A DNA stretch of 64,000 nucleotides from an uncultured Ruegeria sp. (GTDB lineage Bacteria > Pseudomonadota > Alphaproteobacteria > Rhodobacterales > Rhodobacteraceae), in contig NZ_CANMFF010000007.1 of assembly GCF_947497005.1 (NCBI RefSeq), positions 124,001-188,000 on the forward strand, in the 5' to 3' direction. The notes beneath the pieces were generated by a model that saw only the letters and a list, made by a program, of their open reading frames with translations, had not been told where the DNA came from and ran no database searches. This document shows, piece after piece, positions 36,971 to 46,046 of this stretch. The translations under genes were made by a program, and so were the position numbers. Within the stretch, counting starts at the first letter, position 1. Every line of letters begins with the position of its first letter.

Positions 36971-37918
36971 ATGAGTGATTATCTTCCTCCGCTTACCGCC
37001 CTGCGGGCTTTTGATGCCGCAGCCCGGCACATGTCATTCGCAAAAGCAGCGGAAGAACTGCATGTTACCCCGGCGGCGCTATCCTTTCAGATCAAGTCGC
37101 TGGAGGAACATCTTGGACAGCCGTTGTTTCGCCGTCTGAACCGGGCAGTTGAACTGACCGAGGCTGGGCGTACGCTTGCACCCGGTGCTGCCGAAGGTTT
37201 TGCGCGGCTTCAGGCGGCTTGGGTCGCGACGCGCAGGTTGCAGGACAATAGAACGCTGATCCTCACAGCAGGGCCAGCGCTGACCGCCAAGTGGCTGGCC
37301 CCGCGCCTTTTCGAATTTGCCCGATTGCATCCCGATATCGAATTGCGGCTGTCCGCGTCGCTAAAAGTCGTCGATCTGCGGCGGGATGACGTGGACGCAG
37401 CGATCCGTTTCGGAACTTCAGACGATACAGGCTTGGCTTCATACGCTGCCCGTCCGGATTGGGTGACGCCGATAATGACACCGGAGCTACATGAAAAATT
37501 TCAAACACCTGCCGCACTTCGTGAAGCGCCGCTGATATTTGACGATTCGCTATCCAAAGTAGCGCCTGGCTGCGACTGGCCGTCTTGGTTCAAAGCCGTT
37601 GGTATTTCCTATTCTCCGTCAATGGGTACACATTTTTCTCAACCGGATCACGCTATCGATGCGGCTTGTGCCGGATTGGGCGTCGCGCTGGGTCGAAGAC
37701 CGTTGATTATCAAGGATGTAAGCGAGGGTCGGCTGGTCGCACCCTTCAAAGTGGCTGTTCAGACCGAGGCTCGGTTTCGTTTCATTTGTCTGCCTGAAGC
37801 CAAAGACCGCCCGGAAGTTGCGGCTTTCCGAGATTGGTTCTTTTCAGAAATCGAAAAAACCGCACATATGTGGGATGATTTTGAAATCATCCCTGAAAAG
37901 GAGCTCAGGCGCTCATGA
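36971..37918 (+). CDS. LysR family transcriptional regulator, GcvA-like
   Basis: The 315-residue protein has the LysR helix-turn-helix at the N-terminus (PPLTALRAFDAAARHMSFAK, AAEELHVTPAALSFQIKSLE). The substrate-binding domain has the GcvA-type LAPRLFEFARLHPDIELRLS and DAAIRFG patterns. It is followed by a drug/metabolite exporter gene overlapping by four bases, so the exporter is probably under the same control. The effector is unknown. Confidence 0.9.
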   Translation: MSDYLPPLTALRAFDAAARHMSFAKAAEELHVTPAALSFQIKSLEEHLGQPLFRRLNRAVELTEAGRTLAPGAAEGFARLQAAWVATRRLQDNRTLILTAGPALTAKWLAPRLFEFARLHPDIELRLSASLKVVDLRRDDVDAAIRFGTSDDTGLASYAARPDWVTPIMTPELHEKFQTPAALREAPLIFDDSLSKVAPGCDWPSWFKAVGISYSPSMGTHFSQPDHAIDAACAGLGVALGRRPLIIKDVSEGRLVAPFKVAVQTEARFRFICLPEAKDRPEVAAFRDWFFSEIEKTAHMWDDFEIIPEKELRRS

Positions 37919-38781
37919 CCCGATCCCGCGCCACTGCAATCGGCTTTGTCGCCGTATTGCTGTGGTCCCTGTTGGCCCTGTTCACTGTTGGCTCGACCCC
38001 AACACCACCACTGCTGCTGAACACCATTTGCTTTACGATTGGAGGCACGCTTGGACTGATCTGGGCAGCGGCAACTGGCGGGCTGAACAGTTTGAAAAAG
38101 GTGCCCTGGACAACCTACCTTTTTGGCGCACTGGGTCTGTTCGGCTATCACGCGCTGTATTTTTCGGCCCTGCGCATGGCACCCGCAGCCGAGGCCGGTC
38201 TGATCGCTTATCTCTGGCCTTTGCTTATTGTTCTGCTGTCGGGTTTGCTACCTGGCGAACAACTGCGCCTTGGTCACCTGATCGGGGCTTTCCTGGGCTT
38301 TGCAGGGGCTGCCGTGATCATCGCCGGGGGCGGCAACGCAGGCTTTCAGACGCAACATCTGCCGGGATATGCTTTGGCCCTGCTCTGCGCGCTGACCTGG
38401 TCGGGCTATTCCGTCTTGTCACGCAAGCTGGGCGACACGCCAACCAGTTCTGTCGCAGTATTCTGCCTTGCGGCTGCACTAGCTTCGGGCCTGCTGCATC
38501 TGGCTTTGGAAGACACAGTACTGCCCGAAACGGCACTGGGCTGGGCTTCGGTATTGGCACTTGGTCTCGGGCCTGTCGGGCTGGCGTTTTATGTTTGGGA
38601 TATCGGGGTCAAGCAAGGCGACATTCAAATACTCGGAACCGCATCTTACGCGGCCCCGTTGTTGTCGACCCTTGTTTTGGTGGTGGCCGGGATCGCAGCC
38701 CCATCCTGGGGTCTTGCGATCGCGGCCTTTCTGGTCACCGGCGGAGCCTTGATCGCGGCCCGCGCCAGTTTGAAATCTTAG
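37915..38781 (+). CDS. DMT superfamily (EamA) exporter
   Basis: The 288-residue protein has about ten membrane helices in two EamA repeats. The first includes YHALYFSALRMAPAAEAGLIAY, the second SGYSVLSRKLGDTPTSS and WDIGVKQGDIQILGTASYAAPL. It resembles YddG/RhtA-type amino acid or metabolite exporters. The start overlaps the LysR stop (ATGA). The last codon runs up to a convergent ydcH-type gene. Confidence 0.88.
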   Translation: MTRSRATAIGFVAVLLWSLLALFTVGSTPTPPLLLNTICFTIGGTLGLIWAAATGGLNSLKKVPWTTYLFGALGLFGYHALYFSALRMAPAAEAGLIAYLWPLLIVLLSGLLPGEQLRLGHLIGAFLGFAGAAVIIAGGGNAGFQTQHLPGYALALLCALTWSGYSVLSRKLGDTPTSSVAVFCLAAALASGLLHLALEDTVLPETALGWASVLALGLGPVGLAFYVWDIGVKQGDIQILGTASYAAPLLSTLVLVVAGIAAPSWGLAIAAFLVTGGALIAARASLKS

Positions 38782-38942
38782 GCAGACAGGCGTTCGATCT
38801 CTTCTTTCAGCTTAAGTTTCTGCTTTTTCAGCTGGGCAATATGGAGATCATCGATGCCTGGCGAGCGTTGGGCTTCTTCCACTTCTAGACCGAGAGATTC
38901 GTGCTTTTTCTTCAGTTCCGTCAGATGTGCGCTCACGCTCAT
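38778..38942 (-). CDS. YdcH/DUF465 family small protein
   Basis: The 54-residue product begins MSVSAHLTELKKKHESLGLE and ends LKKQKLKLKEEIERLSA. This is a coiled-coil hairpin with the family spacing of two heptad-rich helices around a Pro-Gly-Ile-Asp turn. GGAGG precedes the ATG. The family is common in alphaproteobacteria and its role is unknown. Its stop overlaps that of the convergent exporter gene. Confidence 0.88.
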   Translation of the reverse strand: MSVSAHLTELKKKHESLGLEVEEAQRSPGIDDLHIAQLKKQKLKLKEEIERLSA

Positions 38943-38957
38943 TGCGATCCTCCTTGT

Positions 38958-38980
38958 TTACGTGTCTGTATGTCACGTAA
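38958..38980. promoter_or_regulatory. Palindrome TTACGTG-N9-CACGTAA upstream of ydcH-type gene
   Basis: A perfect 7-bp inverted repeat with a 9-base spacer is placed directly before the ribosome site of the DUF465 gene. It could be an operator or a 5'-leader hairpin. The regulator is not identifiable. Confidence 0.4.
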
Positions 38981-39073
38981 GAAGTTGACCACATCGTTTC
39001 ACCCCTGTCACGCTGCGGACGCACAGAATCTGTAATAAATCCGACAAATTCGGCTGGTCATTGCCGATGAACG

Positions 39074-39838
39074 TCAAGACCGGGGTAGTGGGGCGGCGTG
39101 CCGAAGCACTGCAGAGACAGTCTCTGTATAGCTTTCGCCATCTTTTTCGTGCCGCTCGCCTGCGTGTAGAATCAAAGGTGCGTGGAGGCGAAAAGCCGCA
39201 CGCCCGCTTTTGCGGGCGCTTAAGATAATCAGCTCCGCCTCGCGACCCGTCCGTGCGCTTAATGGCAGAACTTCGATTGAACCCAGCTTTCCCTGGCAGG
39301 CTGACAGCATGTCAGGCAGGCGATCGGCTTTCTGGATTATGTGCAGGTACCCTTGCGGGGCAAGACGTTTGGCCGCCACGGTGATCCAGTTACCCAGCGG
39401 AGTTTTTTCACCCAGAGCAATGCTTCGCCCGATGTCATTGGCTGGGCTGTGCGCCCCCGCGCGATAATAGGGCGGGTTCGCAATAACGTGATCGAACTGA
39501 CGTTGCCGGATCTCATCAGGCAAATCGTTCAGATCTGCCTCAATGACGGCCAGATCGGAACCGTTGATCTCTGCATTCCGACGGGCCAAATCTGCATAGG
39601 CAGGCTGCAATTCAACACCAACCAGCCGCAACCTCGGCACCCGAGCGGACAGGCAGAGAATGGCAGCCCCTGCGCCACATCCCAGCTCCAGCACGGATTG
39701 TCCGGCCTTGGCAGGCACGTTTGCGGCCAGCAAAACCGGGTCTATCCCGGCGCGATAACCTGTCGCAGGTTGCAGCAATCGAACCTGGCCGCCCAGGAAT
39801 TCGTTGCACGTCAATTCACTGTCATCAAAGCGGGTCAT
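39074..39838 (-). CDS. tRNA1(Val) (adenine(37)-N6)-methyltransferase-like protein
   Basis: The 254-residue SAM-dependent methyltransferase has FLGGQVRLLQPATGYRAGIDP at the N-terminus, the SAM motif LELGCGAGAAILCL, acidic GVELQP and the N6-adenine signature NPPYYRAG. This matches the TrmN6/YfiC group. Its start overlaps the end of the DUF2007 gene by four bases. The exact tRNA target is inferred from the family. Confidence 0.87.
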   Translation of the reverse strand: MTRFDDSELTCNEFLGGQVRLLQPATGYRAGIDPVLLAANVPAKAGQSVLELGCGAGAAILCLSARVPRLRLVGVELQPAYADLARRNAEINGSDLAVIEADLNDLPDEIRQRQFDHVIANPPYYRAGAHSPANDIGRSIALGEKTPLGNWITVAAKRLAPQGYLHIIQKADRLPDMLSACQGKLGSIEVLPLSARTGREAELIILSARKSGRAAFRLHAPLILHAGERHEKDGESYTETVSAVLRHAAPLPRS

Positions 39839-40050
39839 CGGCCCAGCGGGATCTCGTTATCGCGCATCACACGCTCGGCGCGGGTCAGGTCATCGGTTCG
39901 AACCATCAGCCGACGGGGAAAGATTCCTATACCACCTTCTAGGATGCTCATATTTACGTCCATCTGAAAGCAGTCTATATCCTCGCCCTCAAGGAGAGCG
40001 GATGCAAAGGCCAGGATTGTCGGATCGGTACTGCGCAATAGTTCTTTCAT
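39835..40050 (-). CDS. DUF2007 domain protein
   Basis: The 71-residue protein starts MKELLRSTDPTILAFASALL and has a PII-like mini-domain: EGEDIDCFQMDVNMS, then IFPRRLMVRTDDLTRAERVM. DUF2007 proteins are called putative signal transducers, without firm function. It couples to the methyltransferase gene (ATGA) and is divergent from the polyprenyl synthase gene, with 53 bp between the starts. Confidence 0.87.
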   Translation of the reverse strand: MKELLRSTDPTILAFASALLEGEDIDCFQMDVNMSILEGGIGIFPRRLMVRTDDLTRAERVMRDNEIPLGR

Positions 40051-40103
40051 GGGGATGGATGTAAGGGCAAGGCGAGGCAGAAGTCGAGCCTTGTATCAGG
40101 AGT

Positions 40104-41105
40104 GTGATGACCGTCGACATGATCTCAAAACCGCATGAGCGCCTCGCTGAAATCTTGGCGGGTGAGATGGAGGCCGTGAACACGTTGATCCGCACGCGGA
40201 TGGCGTCGGAACATGCGCCACGTATCCCGGAAGTGACTCAGCATCTGGTCGAAGCGGGCGGAAAGCGATTGCGCCCAATGCTGACATTGGCGGCTGCTCG
40301 CCTGTTTGGCTATTCCGGCGACCACCACGTGCGCCTTGCCGCAACAGTCGAGTTTATTCACACCGCCACTTTGCTGCATGACGACGTCGTGGATGAAAGT
40401 GCACAGCGACGTGGCCGCCCGACTGCGAATCTGCTGTGGGACAACAAATCCAGCGTGCTGGTCGGCGATTACCTGTTTTCCCGCAGCTTCCAGCTGATGG
40501 TCGAGACAGGCTCGCTTCGGGTGCTGGATATTTTGGCCAACGCTTCGGCGACCATCGCCGAAGGCGAGGTGCTGCAAATGACCGCCGCAACCGATTTGCG
40601 CACGGACAAAAGTGTTTATTTGCAGGTCGTGCGCGGAAAGACCGCAGCCTTGTTCTCAGCCGCGACAGAAGTGGGTGGCGTGATCGCCGGTGCGTCAGAA
40701 GAGCAGGTCAAAGCGCTGTTCGATTATGGCGATGCCTTGGGGATCGCCTTCCAGATTGCCGACGACCTGCTGGATTATCAGGGCGACAGCAAGGCGACTG
40801 GCAAAAACGTGGGCGATGATTTCCGCGAACGAAAGCTGACCCTGCCTGTCATCAAAGCCGTGGCGCAATCAACGCCCGAAGAGCGCGCCTTTTGGGTACG
40901 CACGATAGAAAAGGGCCGCCAGCAGGACGGTGATCTGGATCATGCGCTGGGATTGATGGACAGATACGCTACGCTGGAAGAAACCCGGCAAGACGCATTG
41001 GGTTGGGCCAACAAGGCCAAGACCGCACTGGAAGTTCTACCGGATCATGAGATTCGCAGCCTGCTGCGCGAACTCGCCGATTACGTAGTTTCGCGTCTCA
41101 ATTAA
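40104..41105 (+). CDS. ispB: Polyprenyl diphosphate synthase (ubiquinone side chain)
   Basis: Makes the long prenyl tail of ubiquinone (Q10 in this group) by adding isopentenyl diphosphate. The 333-residue product has GGKRLRPML near residue 52, the first Asp-rich motif LLHDDVVDE (D93-D97) and the second FQIADDLLDY, as in trans-prenyl synthases of the IspB/DdsA class. The chain length is not readable from sequence. Its last eight bases overlap those of the convergent ispE. Confidence 0.9.
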   Translation: MMTVDMISKPHERLAEILAGEMEAVNTLIRTRMASEHAPRIPEVTQHLVEAGGKRLRPMLTLAAARLFGYSGDHHVRLAATVEFIHTATLLHDDVVDESAQRRGRPTANLLWDNKSSVLVGDYLFSRSFQLMVETGSLRVLDILANASATIAEGEVLQMTAATDLRTDKSVYLQVVRGKTAALFSAATEVGGVIAGASEEQVKALFDYGDALGIAFQIADDLLDYQGDSKATGKNVGDDFRERKLTLPVIKAVAQSTPEERAFWVRTIEKGRQQDGDLDHALGLMDRYATLEETRQDALGWANKAKTALEVLPDHEIRSLLRELADYVVSRLN

Positions 41106-41919
41106 GCTGCGTGGCGCGGCACCACCAATCAGGATGCGCTGCGCCAATCTCATAAGCCGCGAAATGCGCGTCTTTCATTGTTGGATAGAGCGCGAAACAG
41201 GTCGACCCCGAACCCGACATGCGCGCCATGAGGGCGCGATTGGTCATGTTCAGCTCGTCTAGTACCTGTTCGATCTCACGCGCAACGCCTATGGCAGGCA
41301 CCTGCAGGTCATTGCGCTGTTCGCATAGCCATTGGGCACAGTCCTCAGCGCTTTCAAACCCAGGAATACTCTCAGGCATCGGCGGATTGTCTCTGGACGC
41401 CAACGTGTTGAAAACCGCTCCTGTCGGCACCGGCACATTCGGGTTGACCAGAAGGGCTGGCAGGTACGGCAGGTCAACAGCAGATAGCTTGTCGCCGATG
41501 CCCCGCATTCTGACCGCCCGACACTCCAGACAGACGGGTACATCTGCCCCCAGTGACAACGGCAGGTCCGGCGGGACGTCGCGACCCTGACCGGCCAAAG
41601 CCCAAAGCGTGGCGGCCGCATCCGACGAGCCCCCCCCGATGCCCGCCCCGTGAGGCAGAGATTTAGTCAGATCTATTTGCCCGGTCCAACCGACACCTTC
41701 TGCTGCCTTCCACACCAGATTGCGGCAGTCGGTAGGCACCCCTTTCGCAAATTCTCCGTGTACGTCTAACGACAACGCAGGACCCGGCGTAAAGGTCAAC
41801 CGGTCGCCCAAATCTGCAAAAACAACCAACGAATCCAATAGGTGATAGCCATCAGGACGACGGCCAGTCACATGCAGGGTCAGGTTGATCTTGGCGGGCG
41901 CAAACGCCTCAGTTTCCAT
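41098..41919 (-). CDS. ispE: 4-diphosphocytidyl-2-C-methyl-D-erythritol kinase
   Basis: ATP-dependent kinase of the MEP pathway, which supplies isoprenoids. The 273-residue GHMP kinase has FAPAKINLTLHVTGRRPDGYH at the start, the ATP loop PHGAGIGGGSSDAAATL near residue 90, and a third motif ARMSGSGSTCFALY near the C-terminus. The gene overlaps the TPR gene by 11 bases, with which it may be co-transcribed, and is convergent with a polyprenyl synthase, also of isoprenoid metabolism. Confidence 0.93.
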   Translation of the reverse strand: METEAFAPAKINLTLHVTGRRPDGYHLLDSLVVFADLGDRLTFTPGPALSLDVHGEFAKGVPTDCRNLVWKAAEGVGWTGQIDLTKSLPHGAGIGGGSSDAAATLWALAGQGRDVPPDLPLSLGADVPVCLECRAVRMRGIGDKLSAVDLPYLPALLVNPNVPVPTGAVFNTLASRDNPPMPESIPGFESAEDCAQWLCEQRNDLQVPAIGVAREIEQVLDELNMTNRALMARMSGSGSTCFALYPTMKDAHFAAYEIGAAHPDWWCRATQLN

Positions 41920-43621
41920 TGGCCACTTTCAATGGCTCCGCACCTTCTTCGGCCAGAACAGTATCCAAGCCGACCTCAATCTTGCGCCGAATACGATCCG
42001 GATCCGCTTCGCCATCGATGTCTTCCGGGTCGATAAAGGACAAAGCGCGGCTCCACTGGAACTCAGCCTCGCGTGCGCGCCCAACGGCCCAATAGACATC
42101 GCCCAGATGATCATTGACCACCGGATCGACCGGCATCAGTTCAACGGCATGCTCCATGTGTTCAACCGCCTCATCGTAACGCCCCAGACGGAACAGAACC
42201 CAGCCCAGGCTGTCTACGATGTAGCCGCTGTCTGGACGGGCAGCAACGGCACGCTGAATCATGTCCAAAGCTTCATCCAGCTTTTCTTGGCGTTCAACCA
42301 GCGAGTAACCCAGATAATTCAGGACCTGAGGCTGATCCGGGTTCAGCTCCAGCGCCCGGCGGAAATCGGTTTCAGCCTGATCCCATTGTTTCAGCCGCTC
42401 ATGACTGATGCCACGGGCATAGTGCAGGAACCAGTTCCCGCCGGCAGCGCTGTCTGTCAAAGCAATCGCGGTGTCATACGAGGCAACCGCCGCCGCATAG
42501 TTTTCCTGACGGCGCTGCAGATCGGCCAAAGCAACATGCACACTGGGCAGGTCAGCGTCCTGTGCGGCAAGGTTCTGCAAAACCTCAACTGCCGCGTCGG
42601 TCTTGCCCGACCGGTCCAGAACTTCGGCCCGTCCCAATTCGGCCACGTGATGATCATTGCTGCCCGCCGGGACCAGGCGATAGGCCTCAACGGCCAGATC
42701 ATATTGTTCCAACTTGTCCAGAAGCTCGGCGCTCAGCAGAATGGCATCGACGTGATCAGGGCGCAGAAAGCTGGCCAGTCGCGTATAGAGCAGAACATAA
42801 TCCGCCGAGGCTTCGCTGTTCAATGCGGCACCAACCGTAAAGAATATCTCGGCCATGCCATCCTGAGCGGATCGTGCATGAGTGAACGGCAAAGTCTCTC
42901 CCGCCGCCAATTGGCTCATAAACGTCTCTATGGTCGGATCACTGCCTGCCACAAACACATTGTCCAGAAACTGAATGGCTTCTTCGTTGCGATCCAGTTG
43001 CGACAAAATCTCGGTGCGGGCCAAAGCAGCCCGACGCGAGAACCGGGCAACCGTGCCATCGTTAACCGCGAGTATTGCCTCGGCACCTTCAAAATCGCCG
43101 ATGGACGCCAATGCCATCGACTTGTGGTAAAGCGCGAATTCCTTAAGACCTTCCTGAGTGGCAACAGAATCGAACTGTTCCATCGCCTTTGTCATCTCAC
43201 CCTGTCCAAGATAGGCCCAGGCGATCATCAGACCGTCCACCAGCGGGCCGATACCCTGTGATTCAGGGTCGCGGGCCAAAAGCTCGTCAAGCTTACCCTC
43301 GGCGATCAAATTGGCCGAAATCGCCATGCGCGCGGCTTGGCTGGGCAGGTTTGCTTCCTCGATCTGCTCGGCGATGGGTAAAGCACGCGCGATTTCCCCA
43401 AGTGCGATGCGGGCAACAACGACGCTTTCCAGAAGCAGCGGATTTTGGGGATCAAACCTCAGAGCCTGGGCGTAATACCGTTCAGCGGCGGAATAATCGC
43501 TTTCATAGATCGCCTGGCGCCCGGCCAGATATGACCCCGCACCTGATTCGGAAAATGCCGGGACTGCGACCGACGTCATGAGCAGCGCGGACAAAGCCGC
43601 GCGACGAACCAGGGAAACCAC
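41909..43621 (-). CDS. Secreted/periplasmic TPR protein
   Basis: The 570-residue protein has a signal peptide (LVRRAALSALLMTSVAVPAF). It consists mostly of tetratricopeptide repeats, clear from residue 35 (AIYESDYSAAERYYAQALRF) and very regular in the C-terminal 200 residues (WDQAETDFRRALELNPDQPQ, YDEAVEHMEHAVELMPVDPV). It is likely a protein-protein interaction scaffold in the periplasm or outer membrane. The partner is unknown. It is probably the first gene of a two-gene unit with ispE. Confidence 0.87.
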   Translation of the reverse strand: MVSLVRRAALSALLMTSVAVPAFSESGAGSYLAGRQAIYESDYSAAERYYAQALRFDPQNPLLLESVVVARIALGEIARALPIAEQIEEANLPSQAARMAISANLIAEGKLDELLARDPESQGIGPLVDGLMIAWAYLGQGEMTKAMEQFDSVATQEGLKEFALYHKSMALASIGDFEGAEAILAVNDGTVARFSRRAALARTEILSQLDRNEEAIQFLDNVFVAGSDPTIETFMSQLAAGETLPFTHARSAQDGMAEIFFTVGAALNSEASADYVLLYTRLASFLRPDHVDAILLSAELLDKLEQYDLAVEAYRLVPAGSNDHHVAELGRAEVLDRSGKTDAAVEVLQNLAAQDADLPSVHVALADLQRRQENYAAAVASYDTAIALTDSAAGGNWFLHYARGISHERLKQWDQAETDFRRALELNPDQPQVLNYLGYSLVERQEKLDEALDMIQRAVAARPDSGYIVDSLGWVLFRLGRYDEAVEHMEHAVELMPVDPVVNDHLGDVYWAVGRAREAEFQWSRALSFIDPEDIDGEADPDRIRRKIEVGLDTVLAEEGAEPLKVANGN

Positions 43622-43679
43622 CGAAATCCTGCCTTACTATCGTTGACTGACAGTTAAGCTAGGGCTTCGGTCGGCAAGA

Positions 43680-43714
43680 GGCAATGGCAGAGCCTTCACG
43701 ACACTGCCATTGCC
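43680..43714 (-). terminator. Long inverted repeat between ETF-QO and TPR genes
   Basis: A perfect 11-bp stem, GGCAATGGCAG / CTGCCATTGCC, with a 13-base loop lies 10 bp after the ETF-QO stop. The T-run (CGTTTTTTG) sits on the plus-strand 3' side; read on the minus strand the stem is followed by TCTTGCC. So as a terminator for ETF-QO it is stem-strong but U-poor. Confidence 0.5.
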
Positions 43715-43724
43715 CGTTTTTTGC

Positions 43725-45371
43725 TTACATGTTCGGATAGTTTGGTCCGTCGCCACCCTGCGGTGTGGTCCAGGTGATGTTCTGGCTGGGATCCTTGATG
43801 TCACAGGTTTTGCAGTGGACACAGTTCTGGAAATTGATCACGAATCGCGGACCGTCTTCATCCTCGACCATCTCGTACACACCTGCCGGGCAATAGCGCT
43901 GCGCCGGTTCGTCGAACTTGGGTAGGTTGACCTTAACCGGAACCTCGGGGTCAGCCAGACGCAGGTGGCAGGGCTGGCTTTCCTCGTGGTTGGTCGCCGC
44001 AAAGGATACGTTGGTCAGACGGTCGAAGGACAGAGTGCCATCGGGTTTCGGGTAATCGATGGGCTGATGTTTACTGGCCTCTTCAGTTGCTTCGGCGTCG
44101 TTCTTGCCGTGACCCAGGGTACCCAACAGCGAAAAGCCCAGCGTGTTGGTCCACATGTCCATGCCACCCAGCACCAGCGAAGCAGTCAGACCGTATTTCG
44201 ACCACAGCGGTTTGACATTGCGAACCTTTTTCAGATCGCTGCCGATGGCGCCATCGCGCACGTCTGTTTCATAAGCGGTCAGCTCATCGCCCGAGCGCTC
44301 AGCTTTGATCGCGTCGAAAGCGGCCTCGGCCGCGGCCTTACCGGACAGCATCGCGTTATGGTTGCCTTTGATGCGCGGCACGTTGACCATGCCCGCAGAA
44401 CAGCCCAGCAGCGCGACGCCGGGTGCCACCAGTTTCGGCATCGACTGATAACCGCCCTCGGTGATCGCTCGCGCACCATAGGCCACGCGCTTGCCGCCTT
44501 TCAGCAGCTCGGCCACCATCGGGTGATGCTTGAAGCGCTGGAATTCCATGTACGGATACAGGTGCGGGTTCTTGTAGTTCAGGTGAACCACAAAACCGAC
44601 ATACACCTGATTGTTTTCAAGGTGATAGATGAACGACCCGCCACCTGCATTGCTGCCCAGCGGCCAGCCCATGGTGTGCGTGACACGGCCTTCCTTGTGC
44701 TTGGCAGGGTCGATCTCCCAGATCTCTTTCATGCCGACGCCGTATTTCTGCACCTCTTTACCGGCAGACAGGTCATACTTGGCAATGATTTCTTTGGACA
44801 GCGAGCCGCGGACACCTTCCGACAGGAAGACGTATTTGCCGTGCAGTTCCATGCCTGGCTCGGTGTTCGGTCCATAAGATCCGTCAGCTTCCAGACCAAA
44901 GACACCGGCAACCACGCCTTTGACTTCGCCATTGTCGCCATAAACCATTTCCGAGCACGCCATGCCCGGGAAGATTTCGACGCCCAACTCTTCGGCTTGC
45001 TCGGCCATCCAGCGGCAAACATTGCCCATCGAGACGATATAGTTGCCGTGGTTGTTCATCAGTGGCGGCATCGGGAAATTGGGGATGCGAATCTTGCCCG
45101 CTTCACCCAGCATGTAAAAGTTGTCTTCATGCACCGGCACGTTTAGCGGCGCGCCTTTTTCTTTCCAGTCCGGGATAAGCGCATCCAGACCGCAGGGATC
45201 AAGAACCGCACCCGAAAGGATATGCGCACCCACTTCCGAGCCCTTTTCCAGCACCACGACGTTCAGTTCGGCATCCAGCTGTTTCAGACGAATGGCCGCA
45301 GACAGGCCCGCGGGGCCTGCACCCACGATCACCACATCGTATTCCATCGCTTCGCGTTCAATCTCGGCCAT
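43725..45371 (-). CDS. Electron transfer flavoprotein-ubiquinone oxidoreductase
   Basis: Passes electrons from acyl-CoA dehydrogenases via ETF to ubiquinone in the membrane. The 548-residue product has FAD motif VVIVGAGPAGLSAAIRLKQL, a second flavin region, and the C-terminal 4Fe-4S cluster cysteines in RYCPAGVYE and NFQNCVHCKTCDIKDPSQN. The length matches bacterial ETF-QO. The acyl-CoA dehydrogenase near the right end of the window would be a source of electrons, through an ETF encoded elsewhere. Confidence 0.95.
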   Translation of the reverse strand: MAEIEREAMEYDVVIVGAGPAGLSAAIRLKQLDAELNVVVLEKGSEVGAHILSGAVLDPCGLDALIPDWKEKGAPLNVPVHEDNFYMLGEAGKIRIPNFPMPPLMNNHGNYIVSMGNVCRWMAEQAEELGVEIFPGMACSEMVYGDNGEVKGVVAGVFGLEADGSYGPNTEPGMELHGKYVFLSEGVRGSLSKEIIAKYDLSAGKEVQKYGVGMKEIWEIDPAKHKEGRVTHTMGWPLGSNAGGGSFIYHLENNQVYVGFVVHLNYKNPHLYPYMEFQRFKHHPMVAELLKGGKRVAYGARAITEGGYQSMPKLVAPGVALLGCSAGMVNVPRIKGNHNAMLSGKAAAEAAFDAIKAERSGDELTAYETDVRDGAIGSDLKKVRNVKPLWSKYGLTASLVLGGMDMWTNTLGFSLLGTLGHGKNDAEATEEASKHQPIDYPKPDGTLSFDRLTNVSFAATNHEESQPCHLRLADPEVPVKVNLPKFDEPAQRYCPAGVYEMVEDEDGPRFVINFQNCVHCKTCDIKDPSQNITWTTPQGGDGPNYPNM

Positions 45372-45507
45372 CGCGGGCTCCCTAGCTAACTTTCCGATTT
45401 GGCGCTGTCACCGCCTGATCTGCGCAATTTTGTTTCACGGCTGATTACATGCTCGGAAAGACATTGGTCAATCGAAACACGGCGTAACAAGGGCGCTATT
45501 CGACACA

Positions 45508-45963
45508 TCAGGCCTCTGGCGCATCCCCCATCAGGTATCTCGGACCGCTACCATGGGATTTTGCCCTGTCATCTGGGTTGTAAAGCGCACATTTCGGCAG
45601 GCTCAGGCACCCGCACCCGATGCAGCCATCCAGATTGTCGCGTAACCGCATCAGAGTATCGATTCGCTGGTCCAGATGGGCGCGCAATTGCATACTAATG
45701 GCCTTCCAGTCCTGCGGCGTTGGCGTGCGGTTTCCCGGAAGCCCAGACAACACTTCACGGATTTCAGGCAGGGTCAGGCCAAACTGTTGCGCGATCATGA
45801 CAAAGCTCAGTCGTCGAATGTCAGCTCGTTGATAACGCCGCTGTCCACCGGGATTGCGCCAGGGCGAAATCAATCCCTGCGCTTCATAGTACCGGATGGC
45901 CGATACAGCTAACCCGGTGCGCCGGGCCAATACGCCAATTGTCAGCCCTTCTGAAACAGCCAT
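45508..45963 (-). CDS. soxR: Redox-sensitive transcriptional activator SoxR
   Basis: The 151-residue MerR family regulator has the N-terminal winged helix TIGVLARRTGLAVSAIRYYE and the 2Fe-2S cysteines in CIGCGCLSLPKC (C114, C117, C119, C125), with the same spacing as E. coli SoxR. It senses redox-active compounds or superoxide. The start used is MAVSEGL; one Met earlier (MMAVSEGL) is possible, and longer readings would cover the operator. It is divergent from a VOC protein gene, its most likely target. No soxS is present, as usual outside enterics. Confidence 0.94.
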   Translation of the reverse strand: MAVSEGLTIGVLARRTGLAVSAIRYYEAQGLISPWRNPGGQRRYQRADIRRLSFVMIAQQFGLTLPEIREVLSGLPGNRTPTPQDWKAISMQLRAHLDQRIDTLMRLRDNLDGCIGCGCLSLPKCALYNPDDRAKSHGSGPRYLMGDAPEA

Positions 45964-45986
45964 CATAACCTCAAAAAAATTCCTTG

Positions 45987-46000
45987 ACCTAAAGTTAGGT
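45987..46000. promoter_or_regulatory. Candidate SoxR operator ACCTAA-AG-TTAGGT
   Basis: A perfect 6+6 palindrome overlaps TTGACC, a -35-like hexamer, between soxR and the divergent VOC gene. Known SoxR boxes are longer (18 bp), so assignment rests on position and MerR-type layout. The operator is 24 bp from soxR and 47 bp from the VOC start. Confidence 0.55.
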
Positions 46001-46046
46001 TTAGAAATTACGGTGAGTCGGGACAAGCCAAAAAACAGGAGATCCC

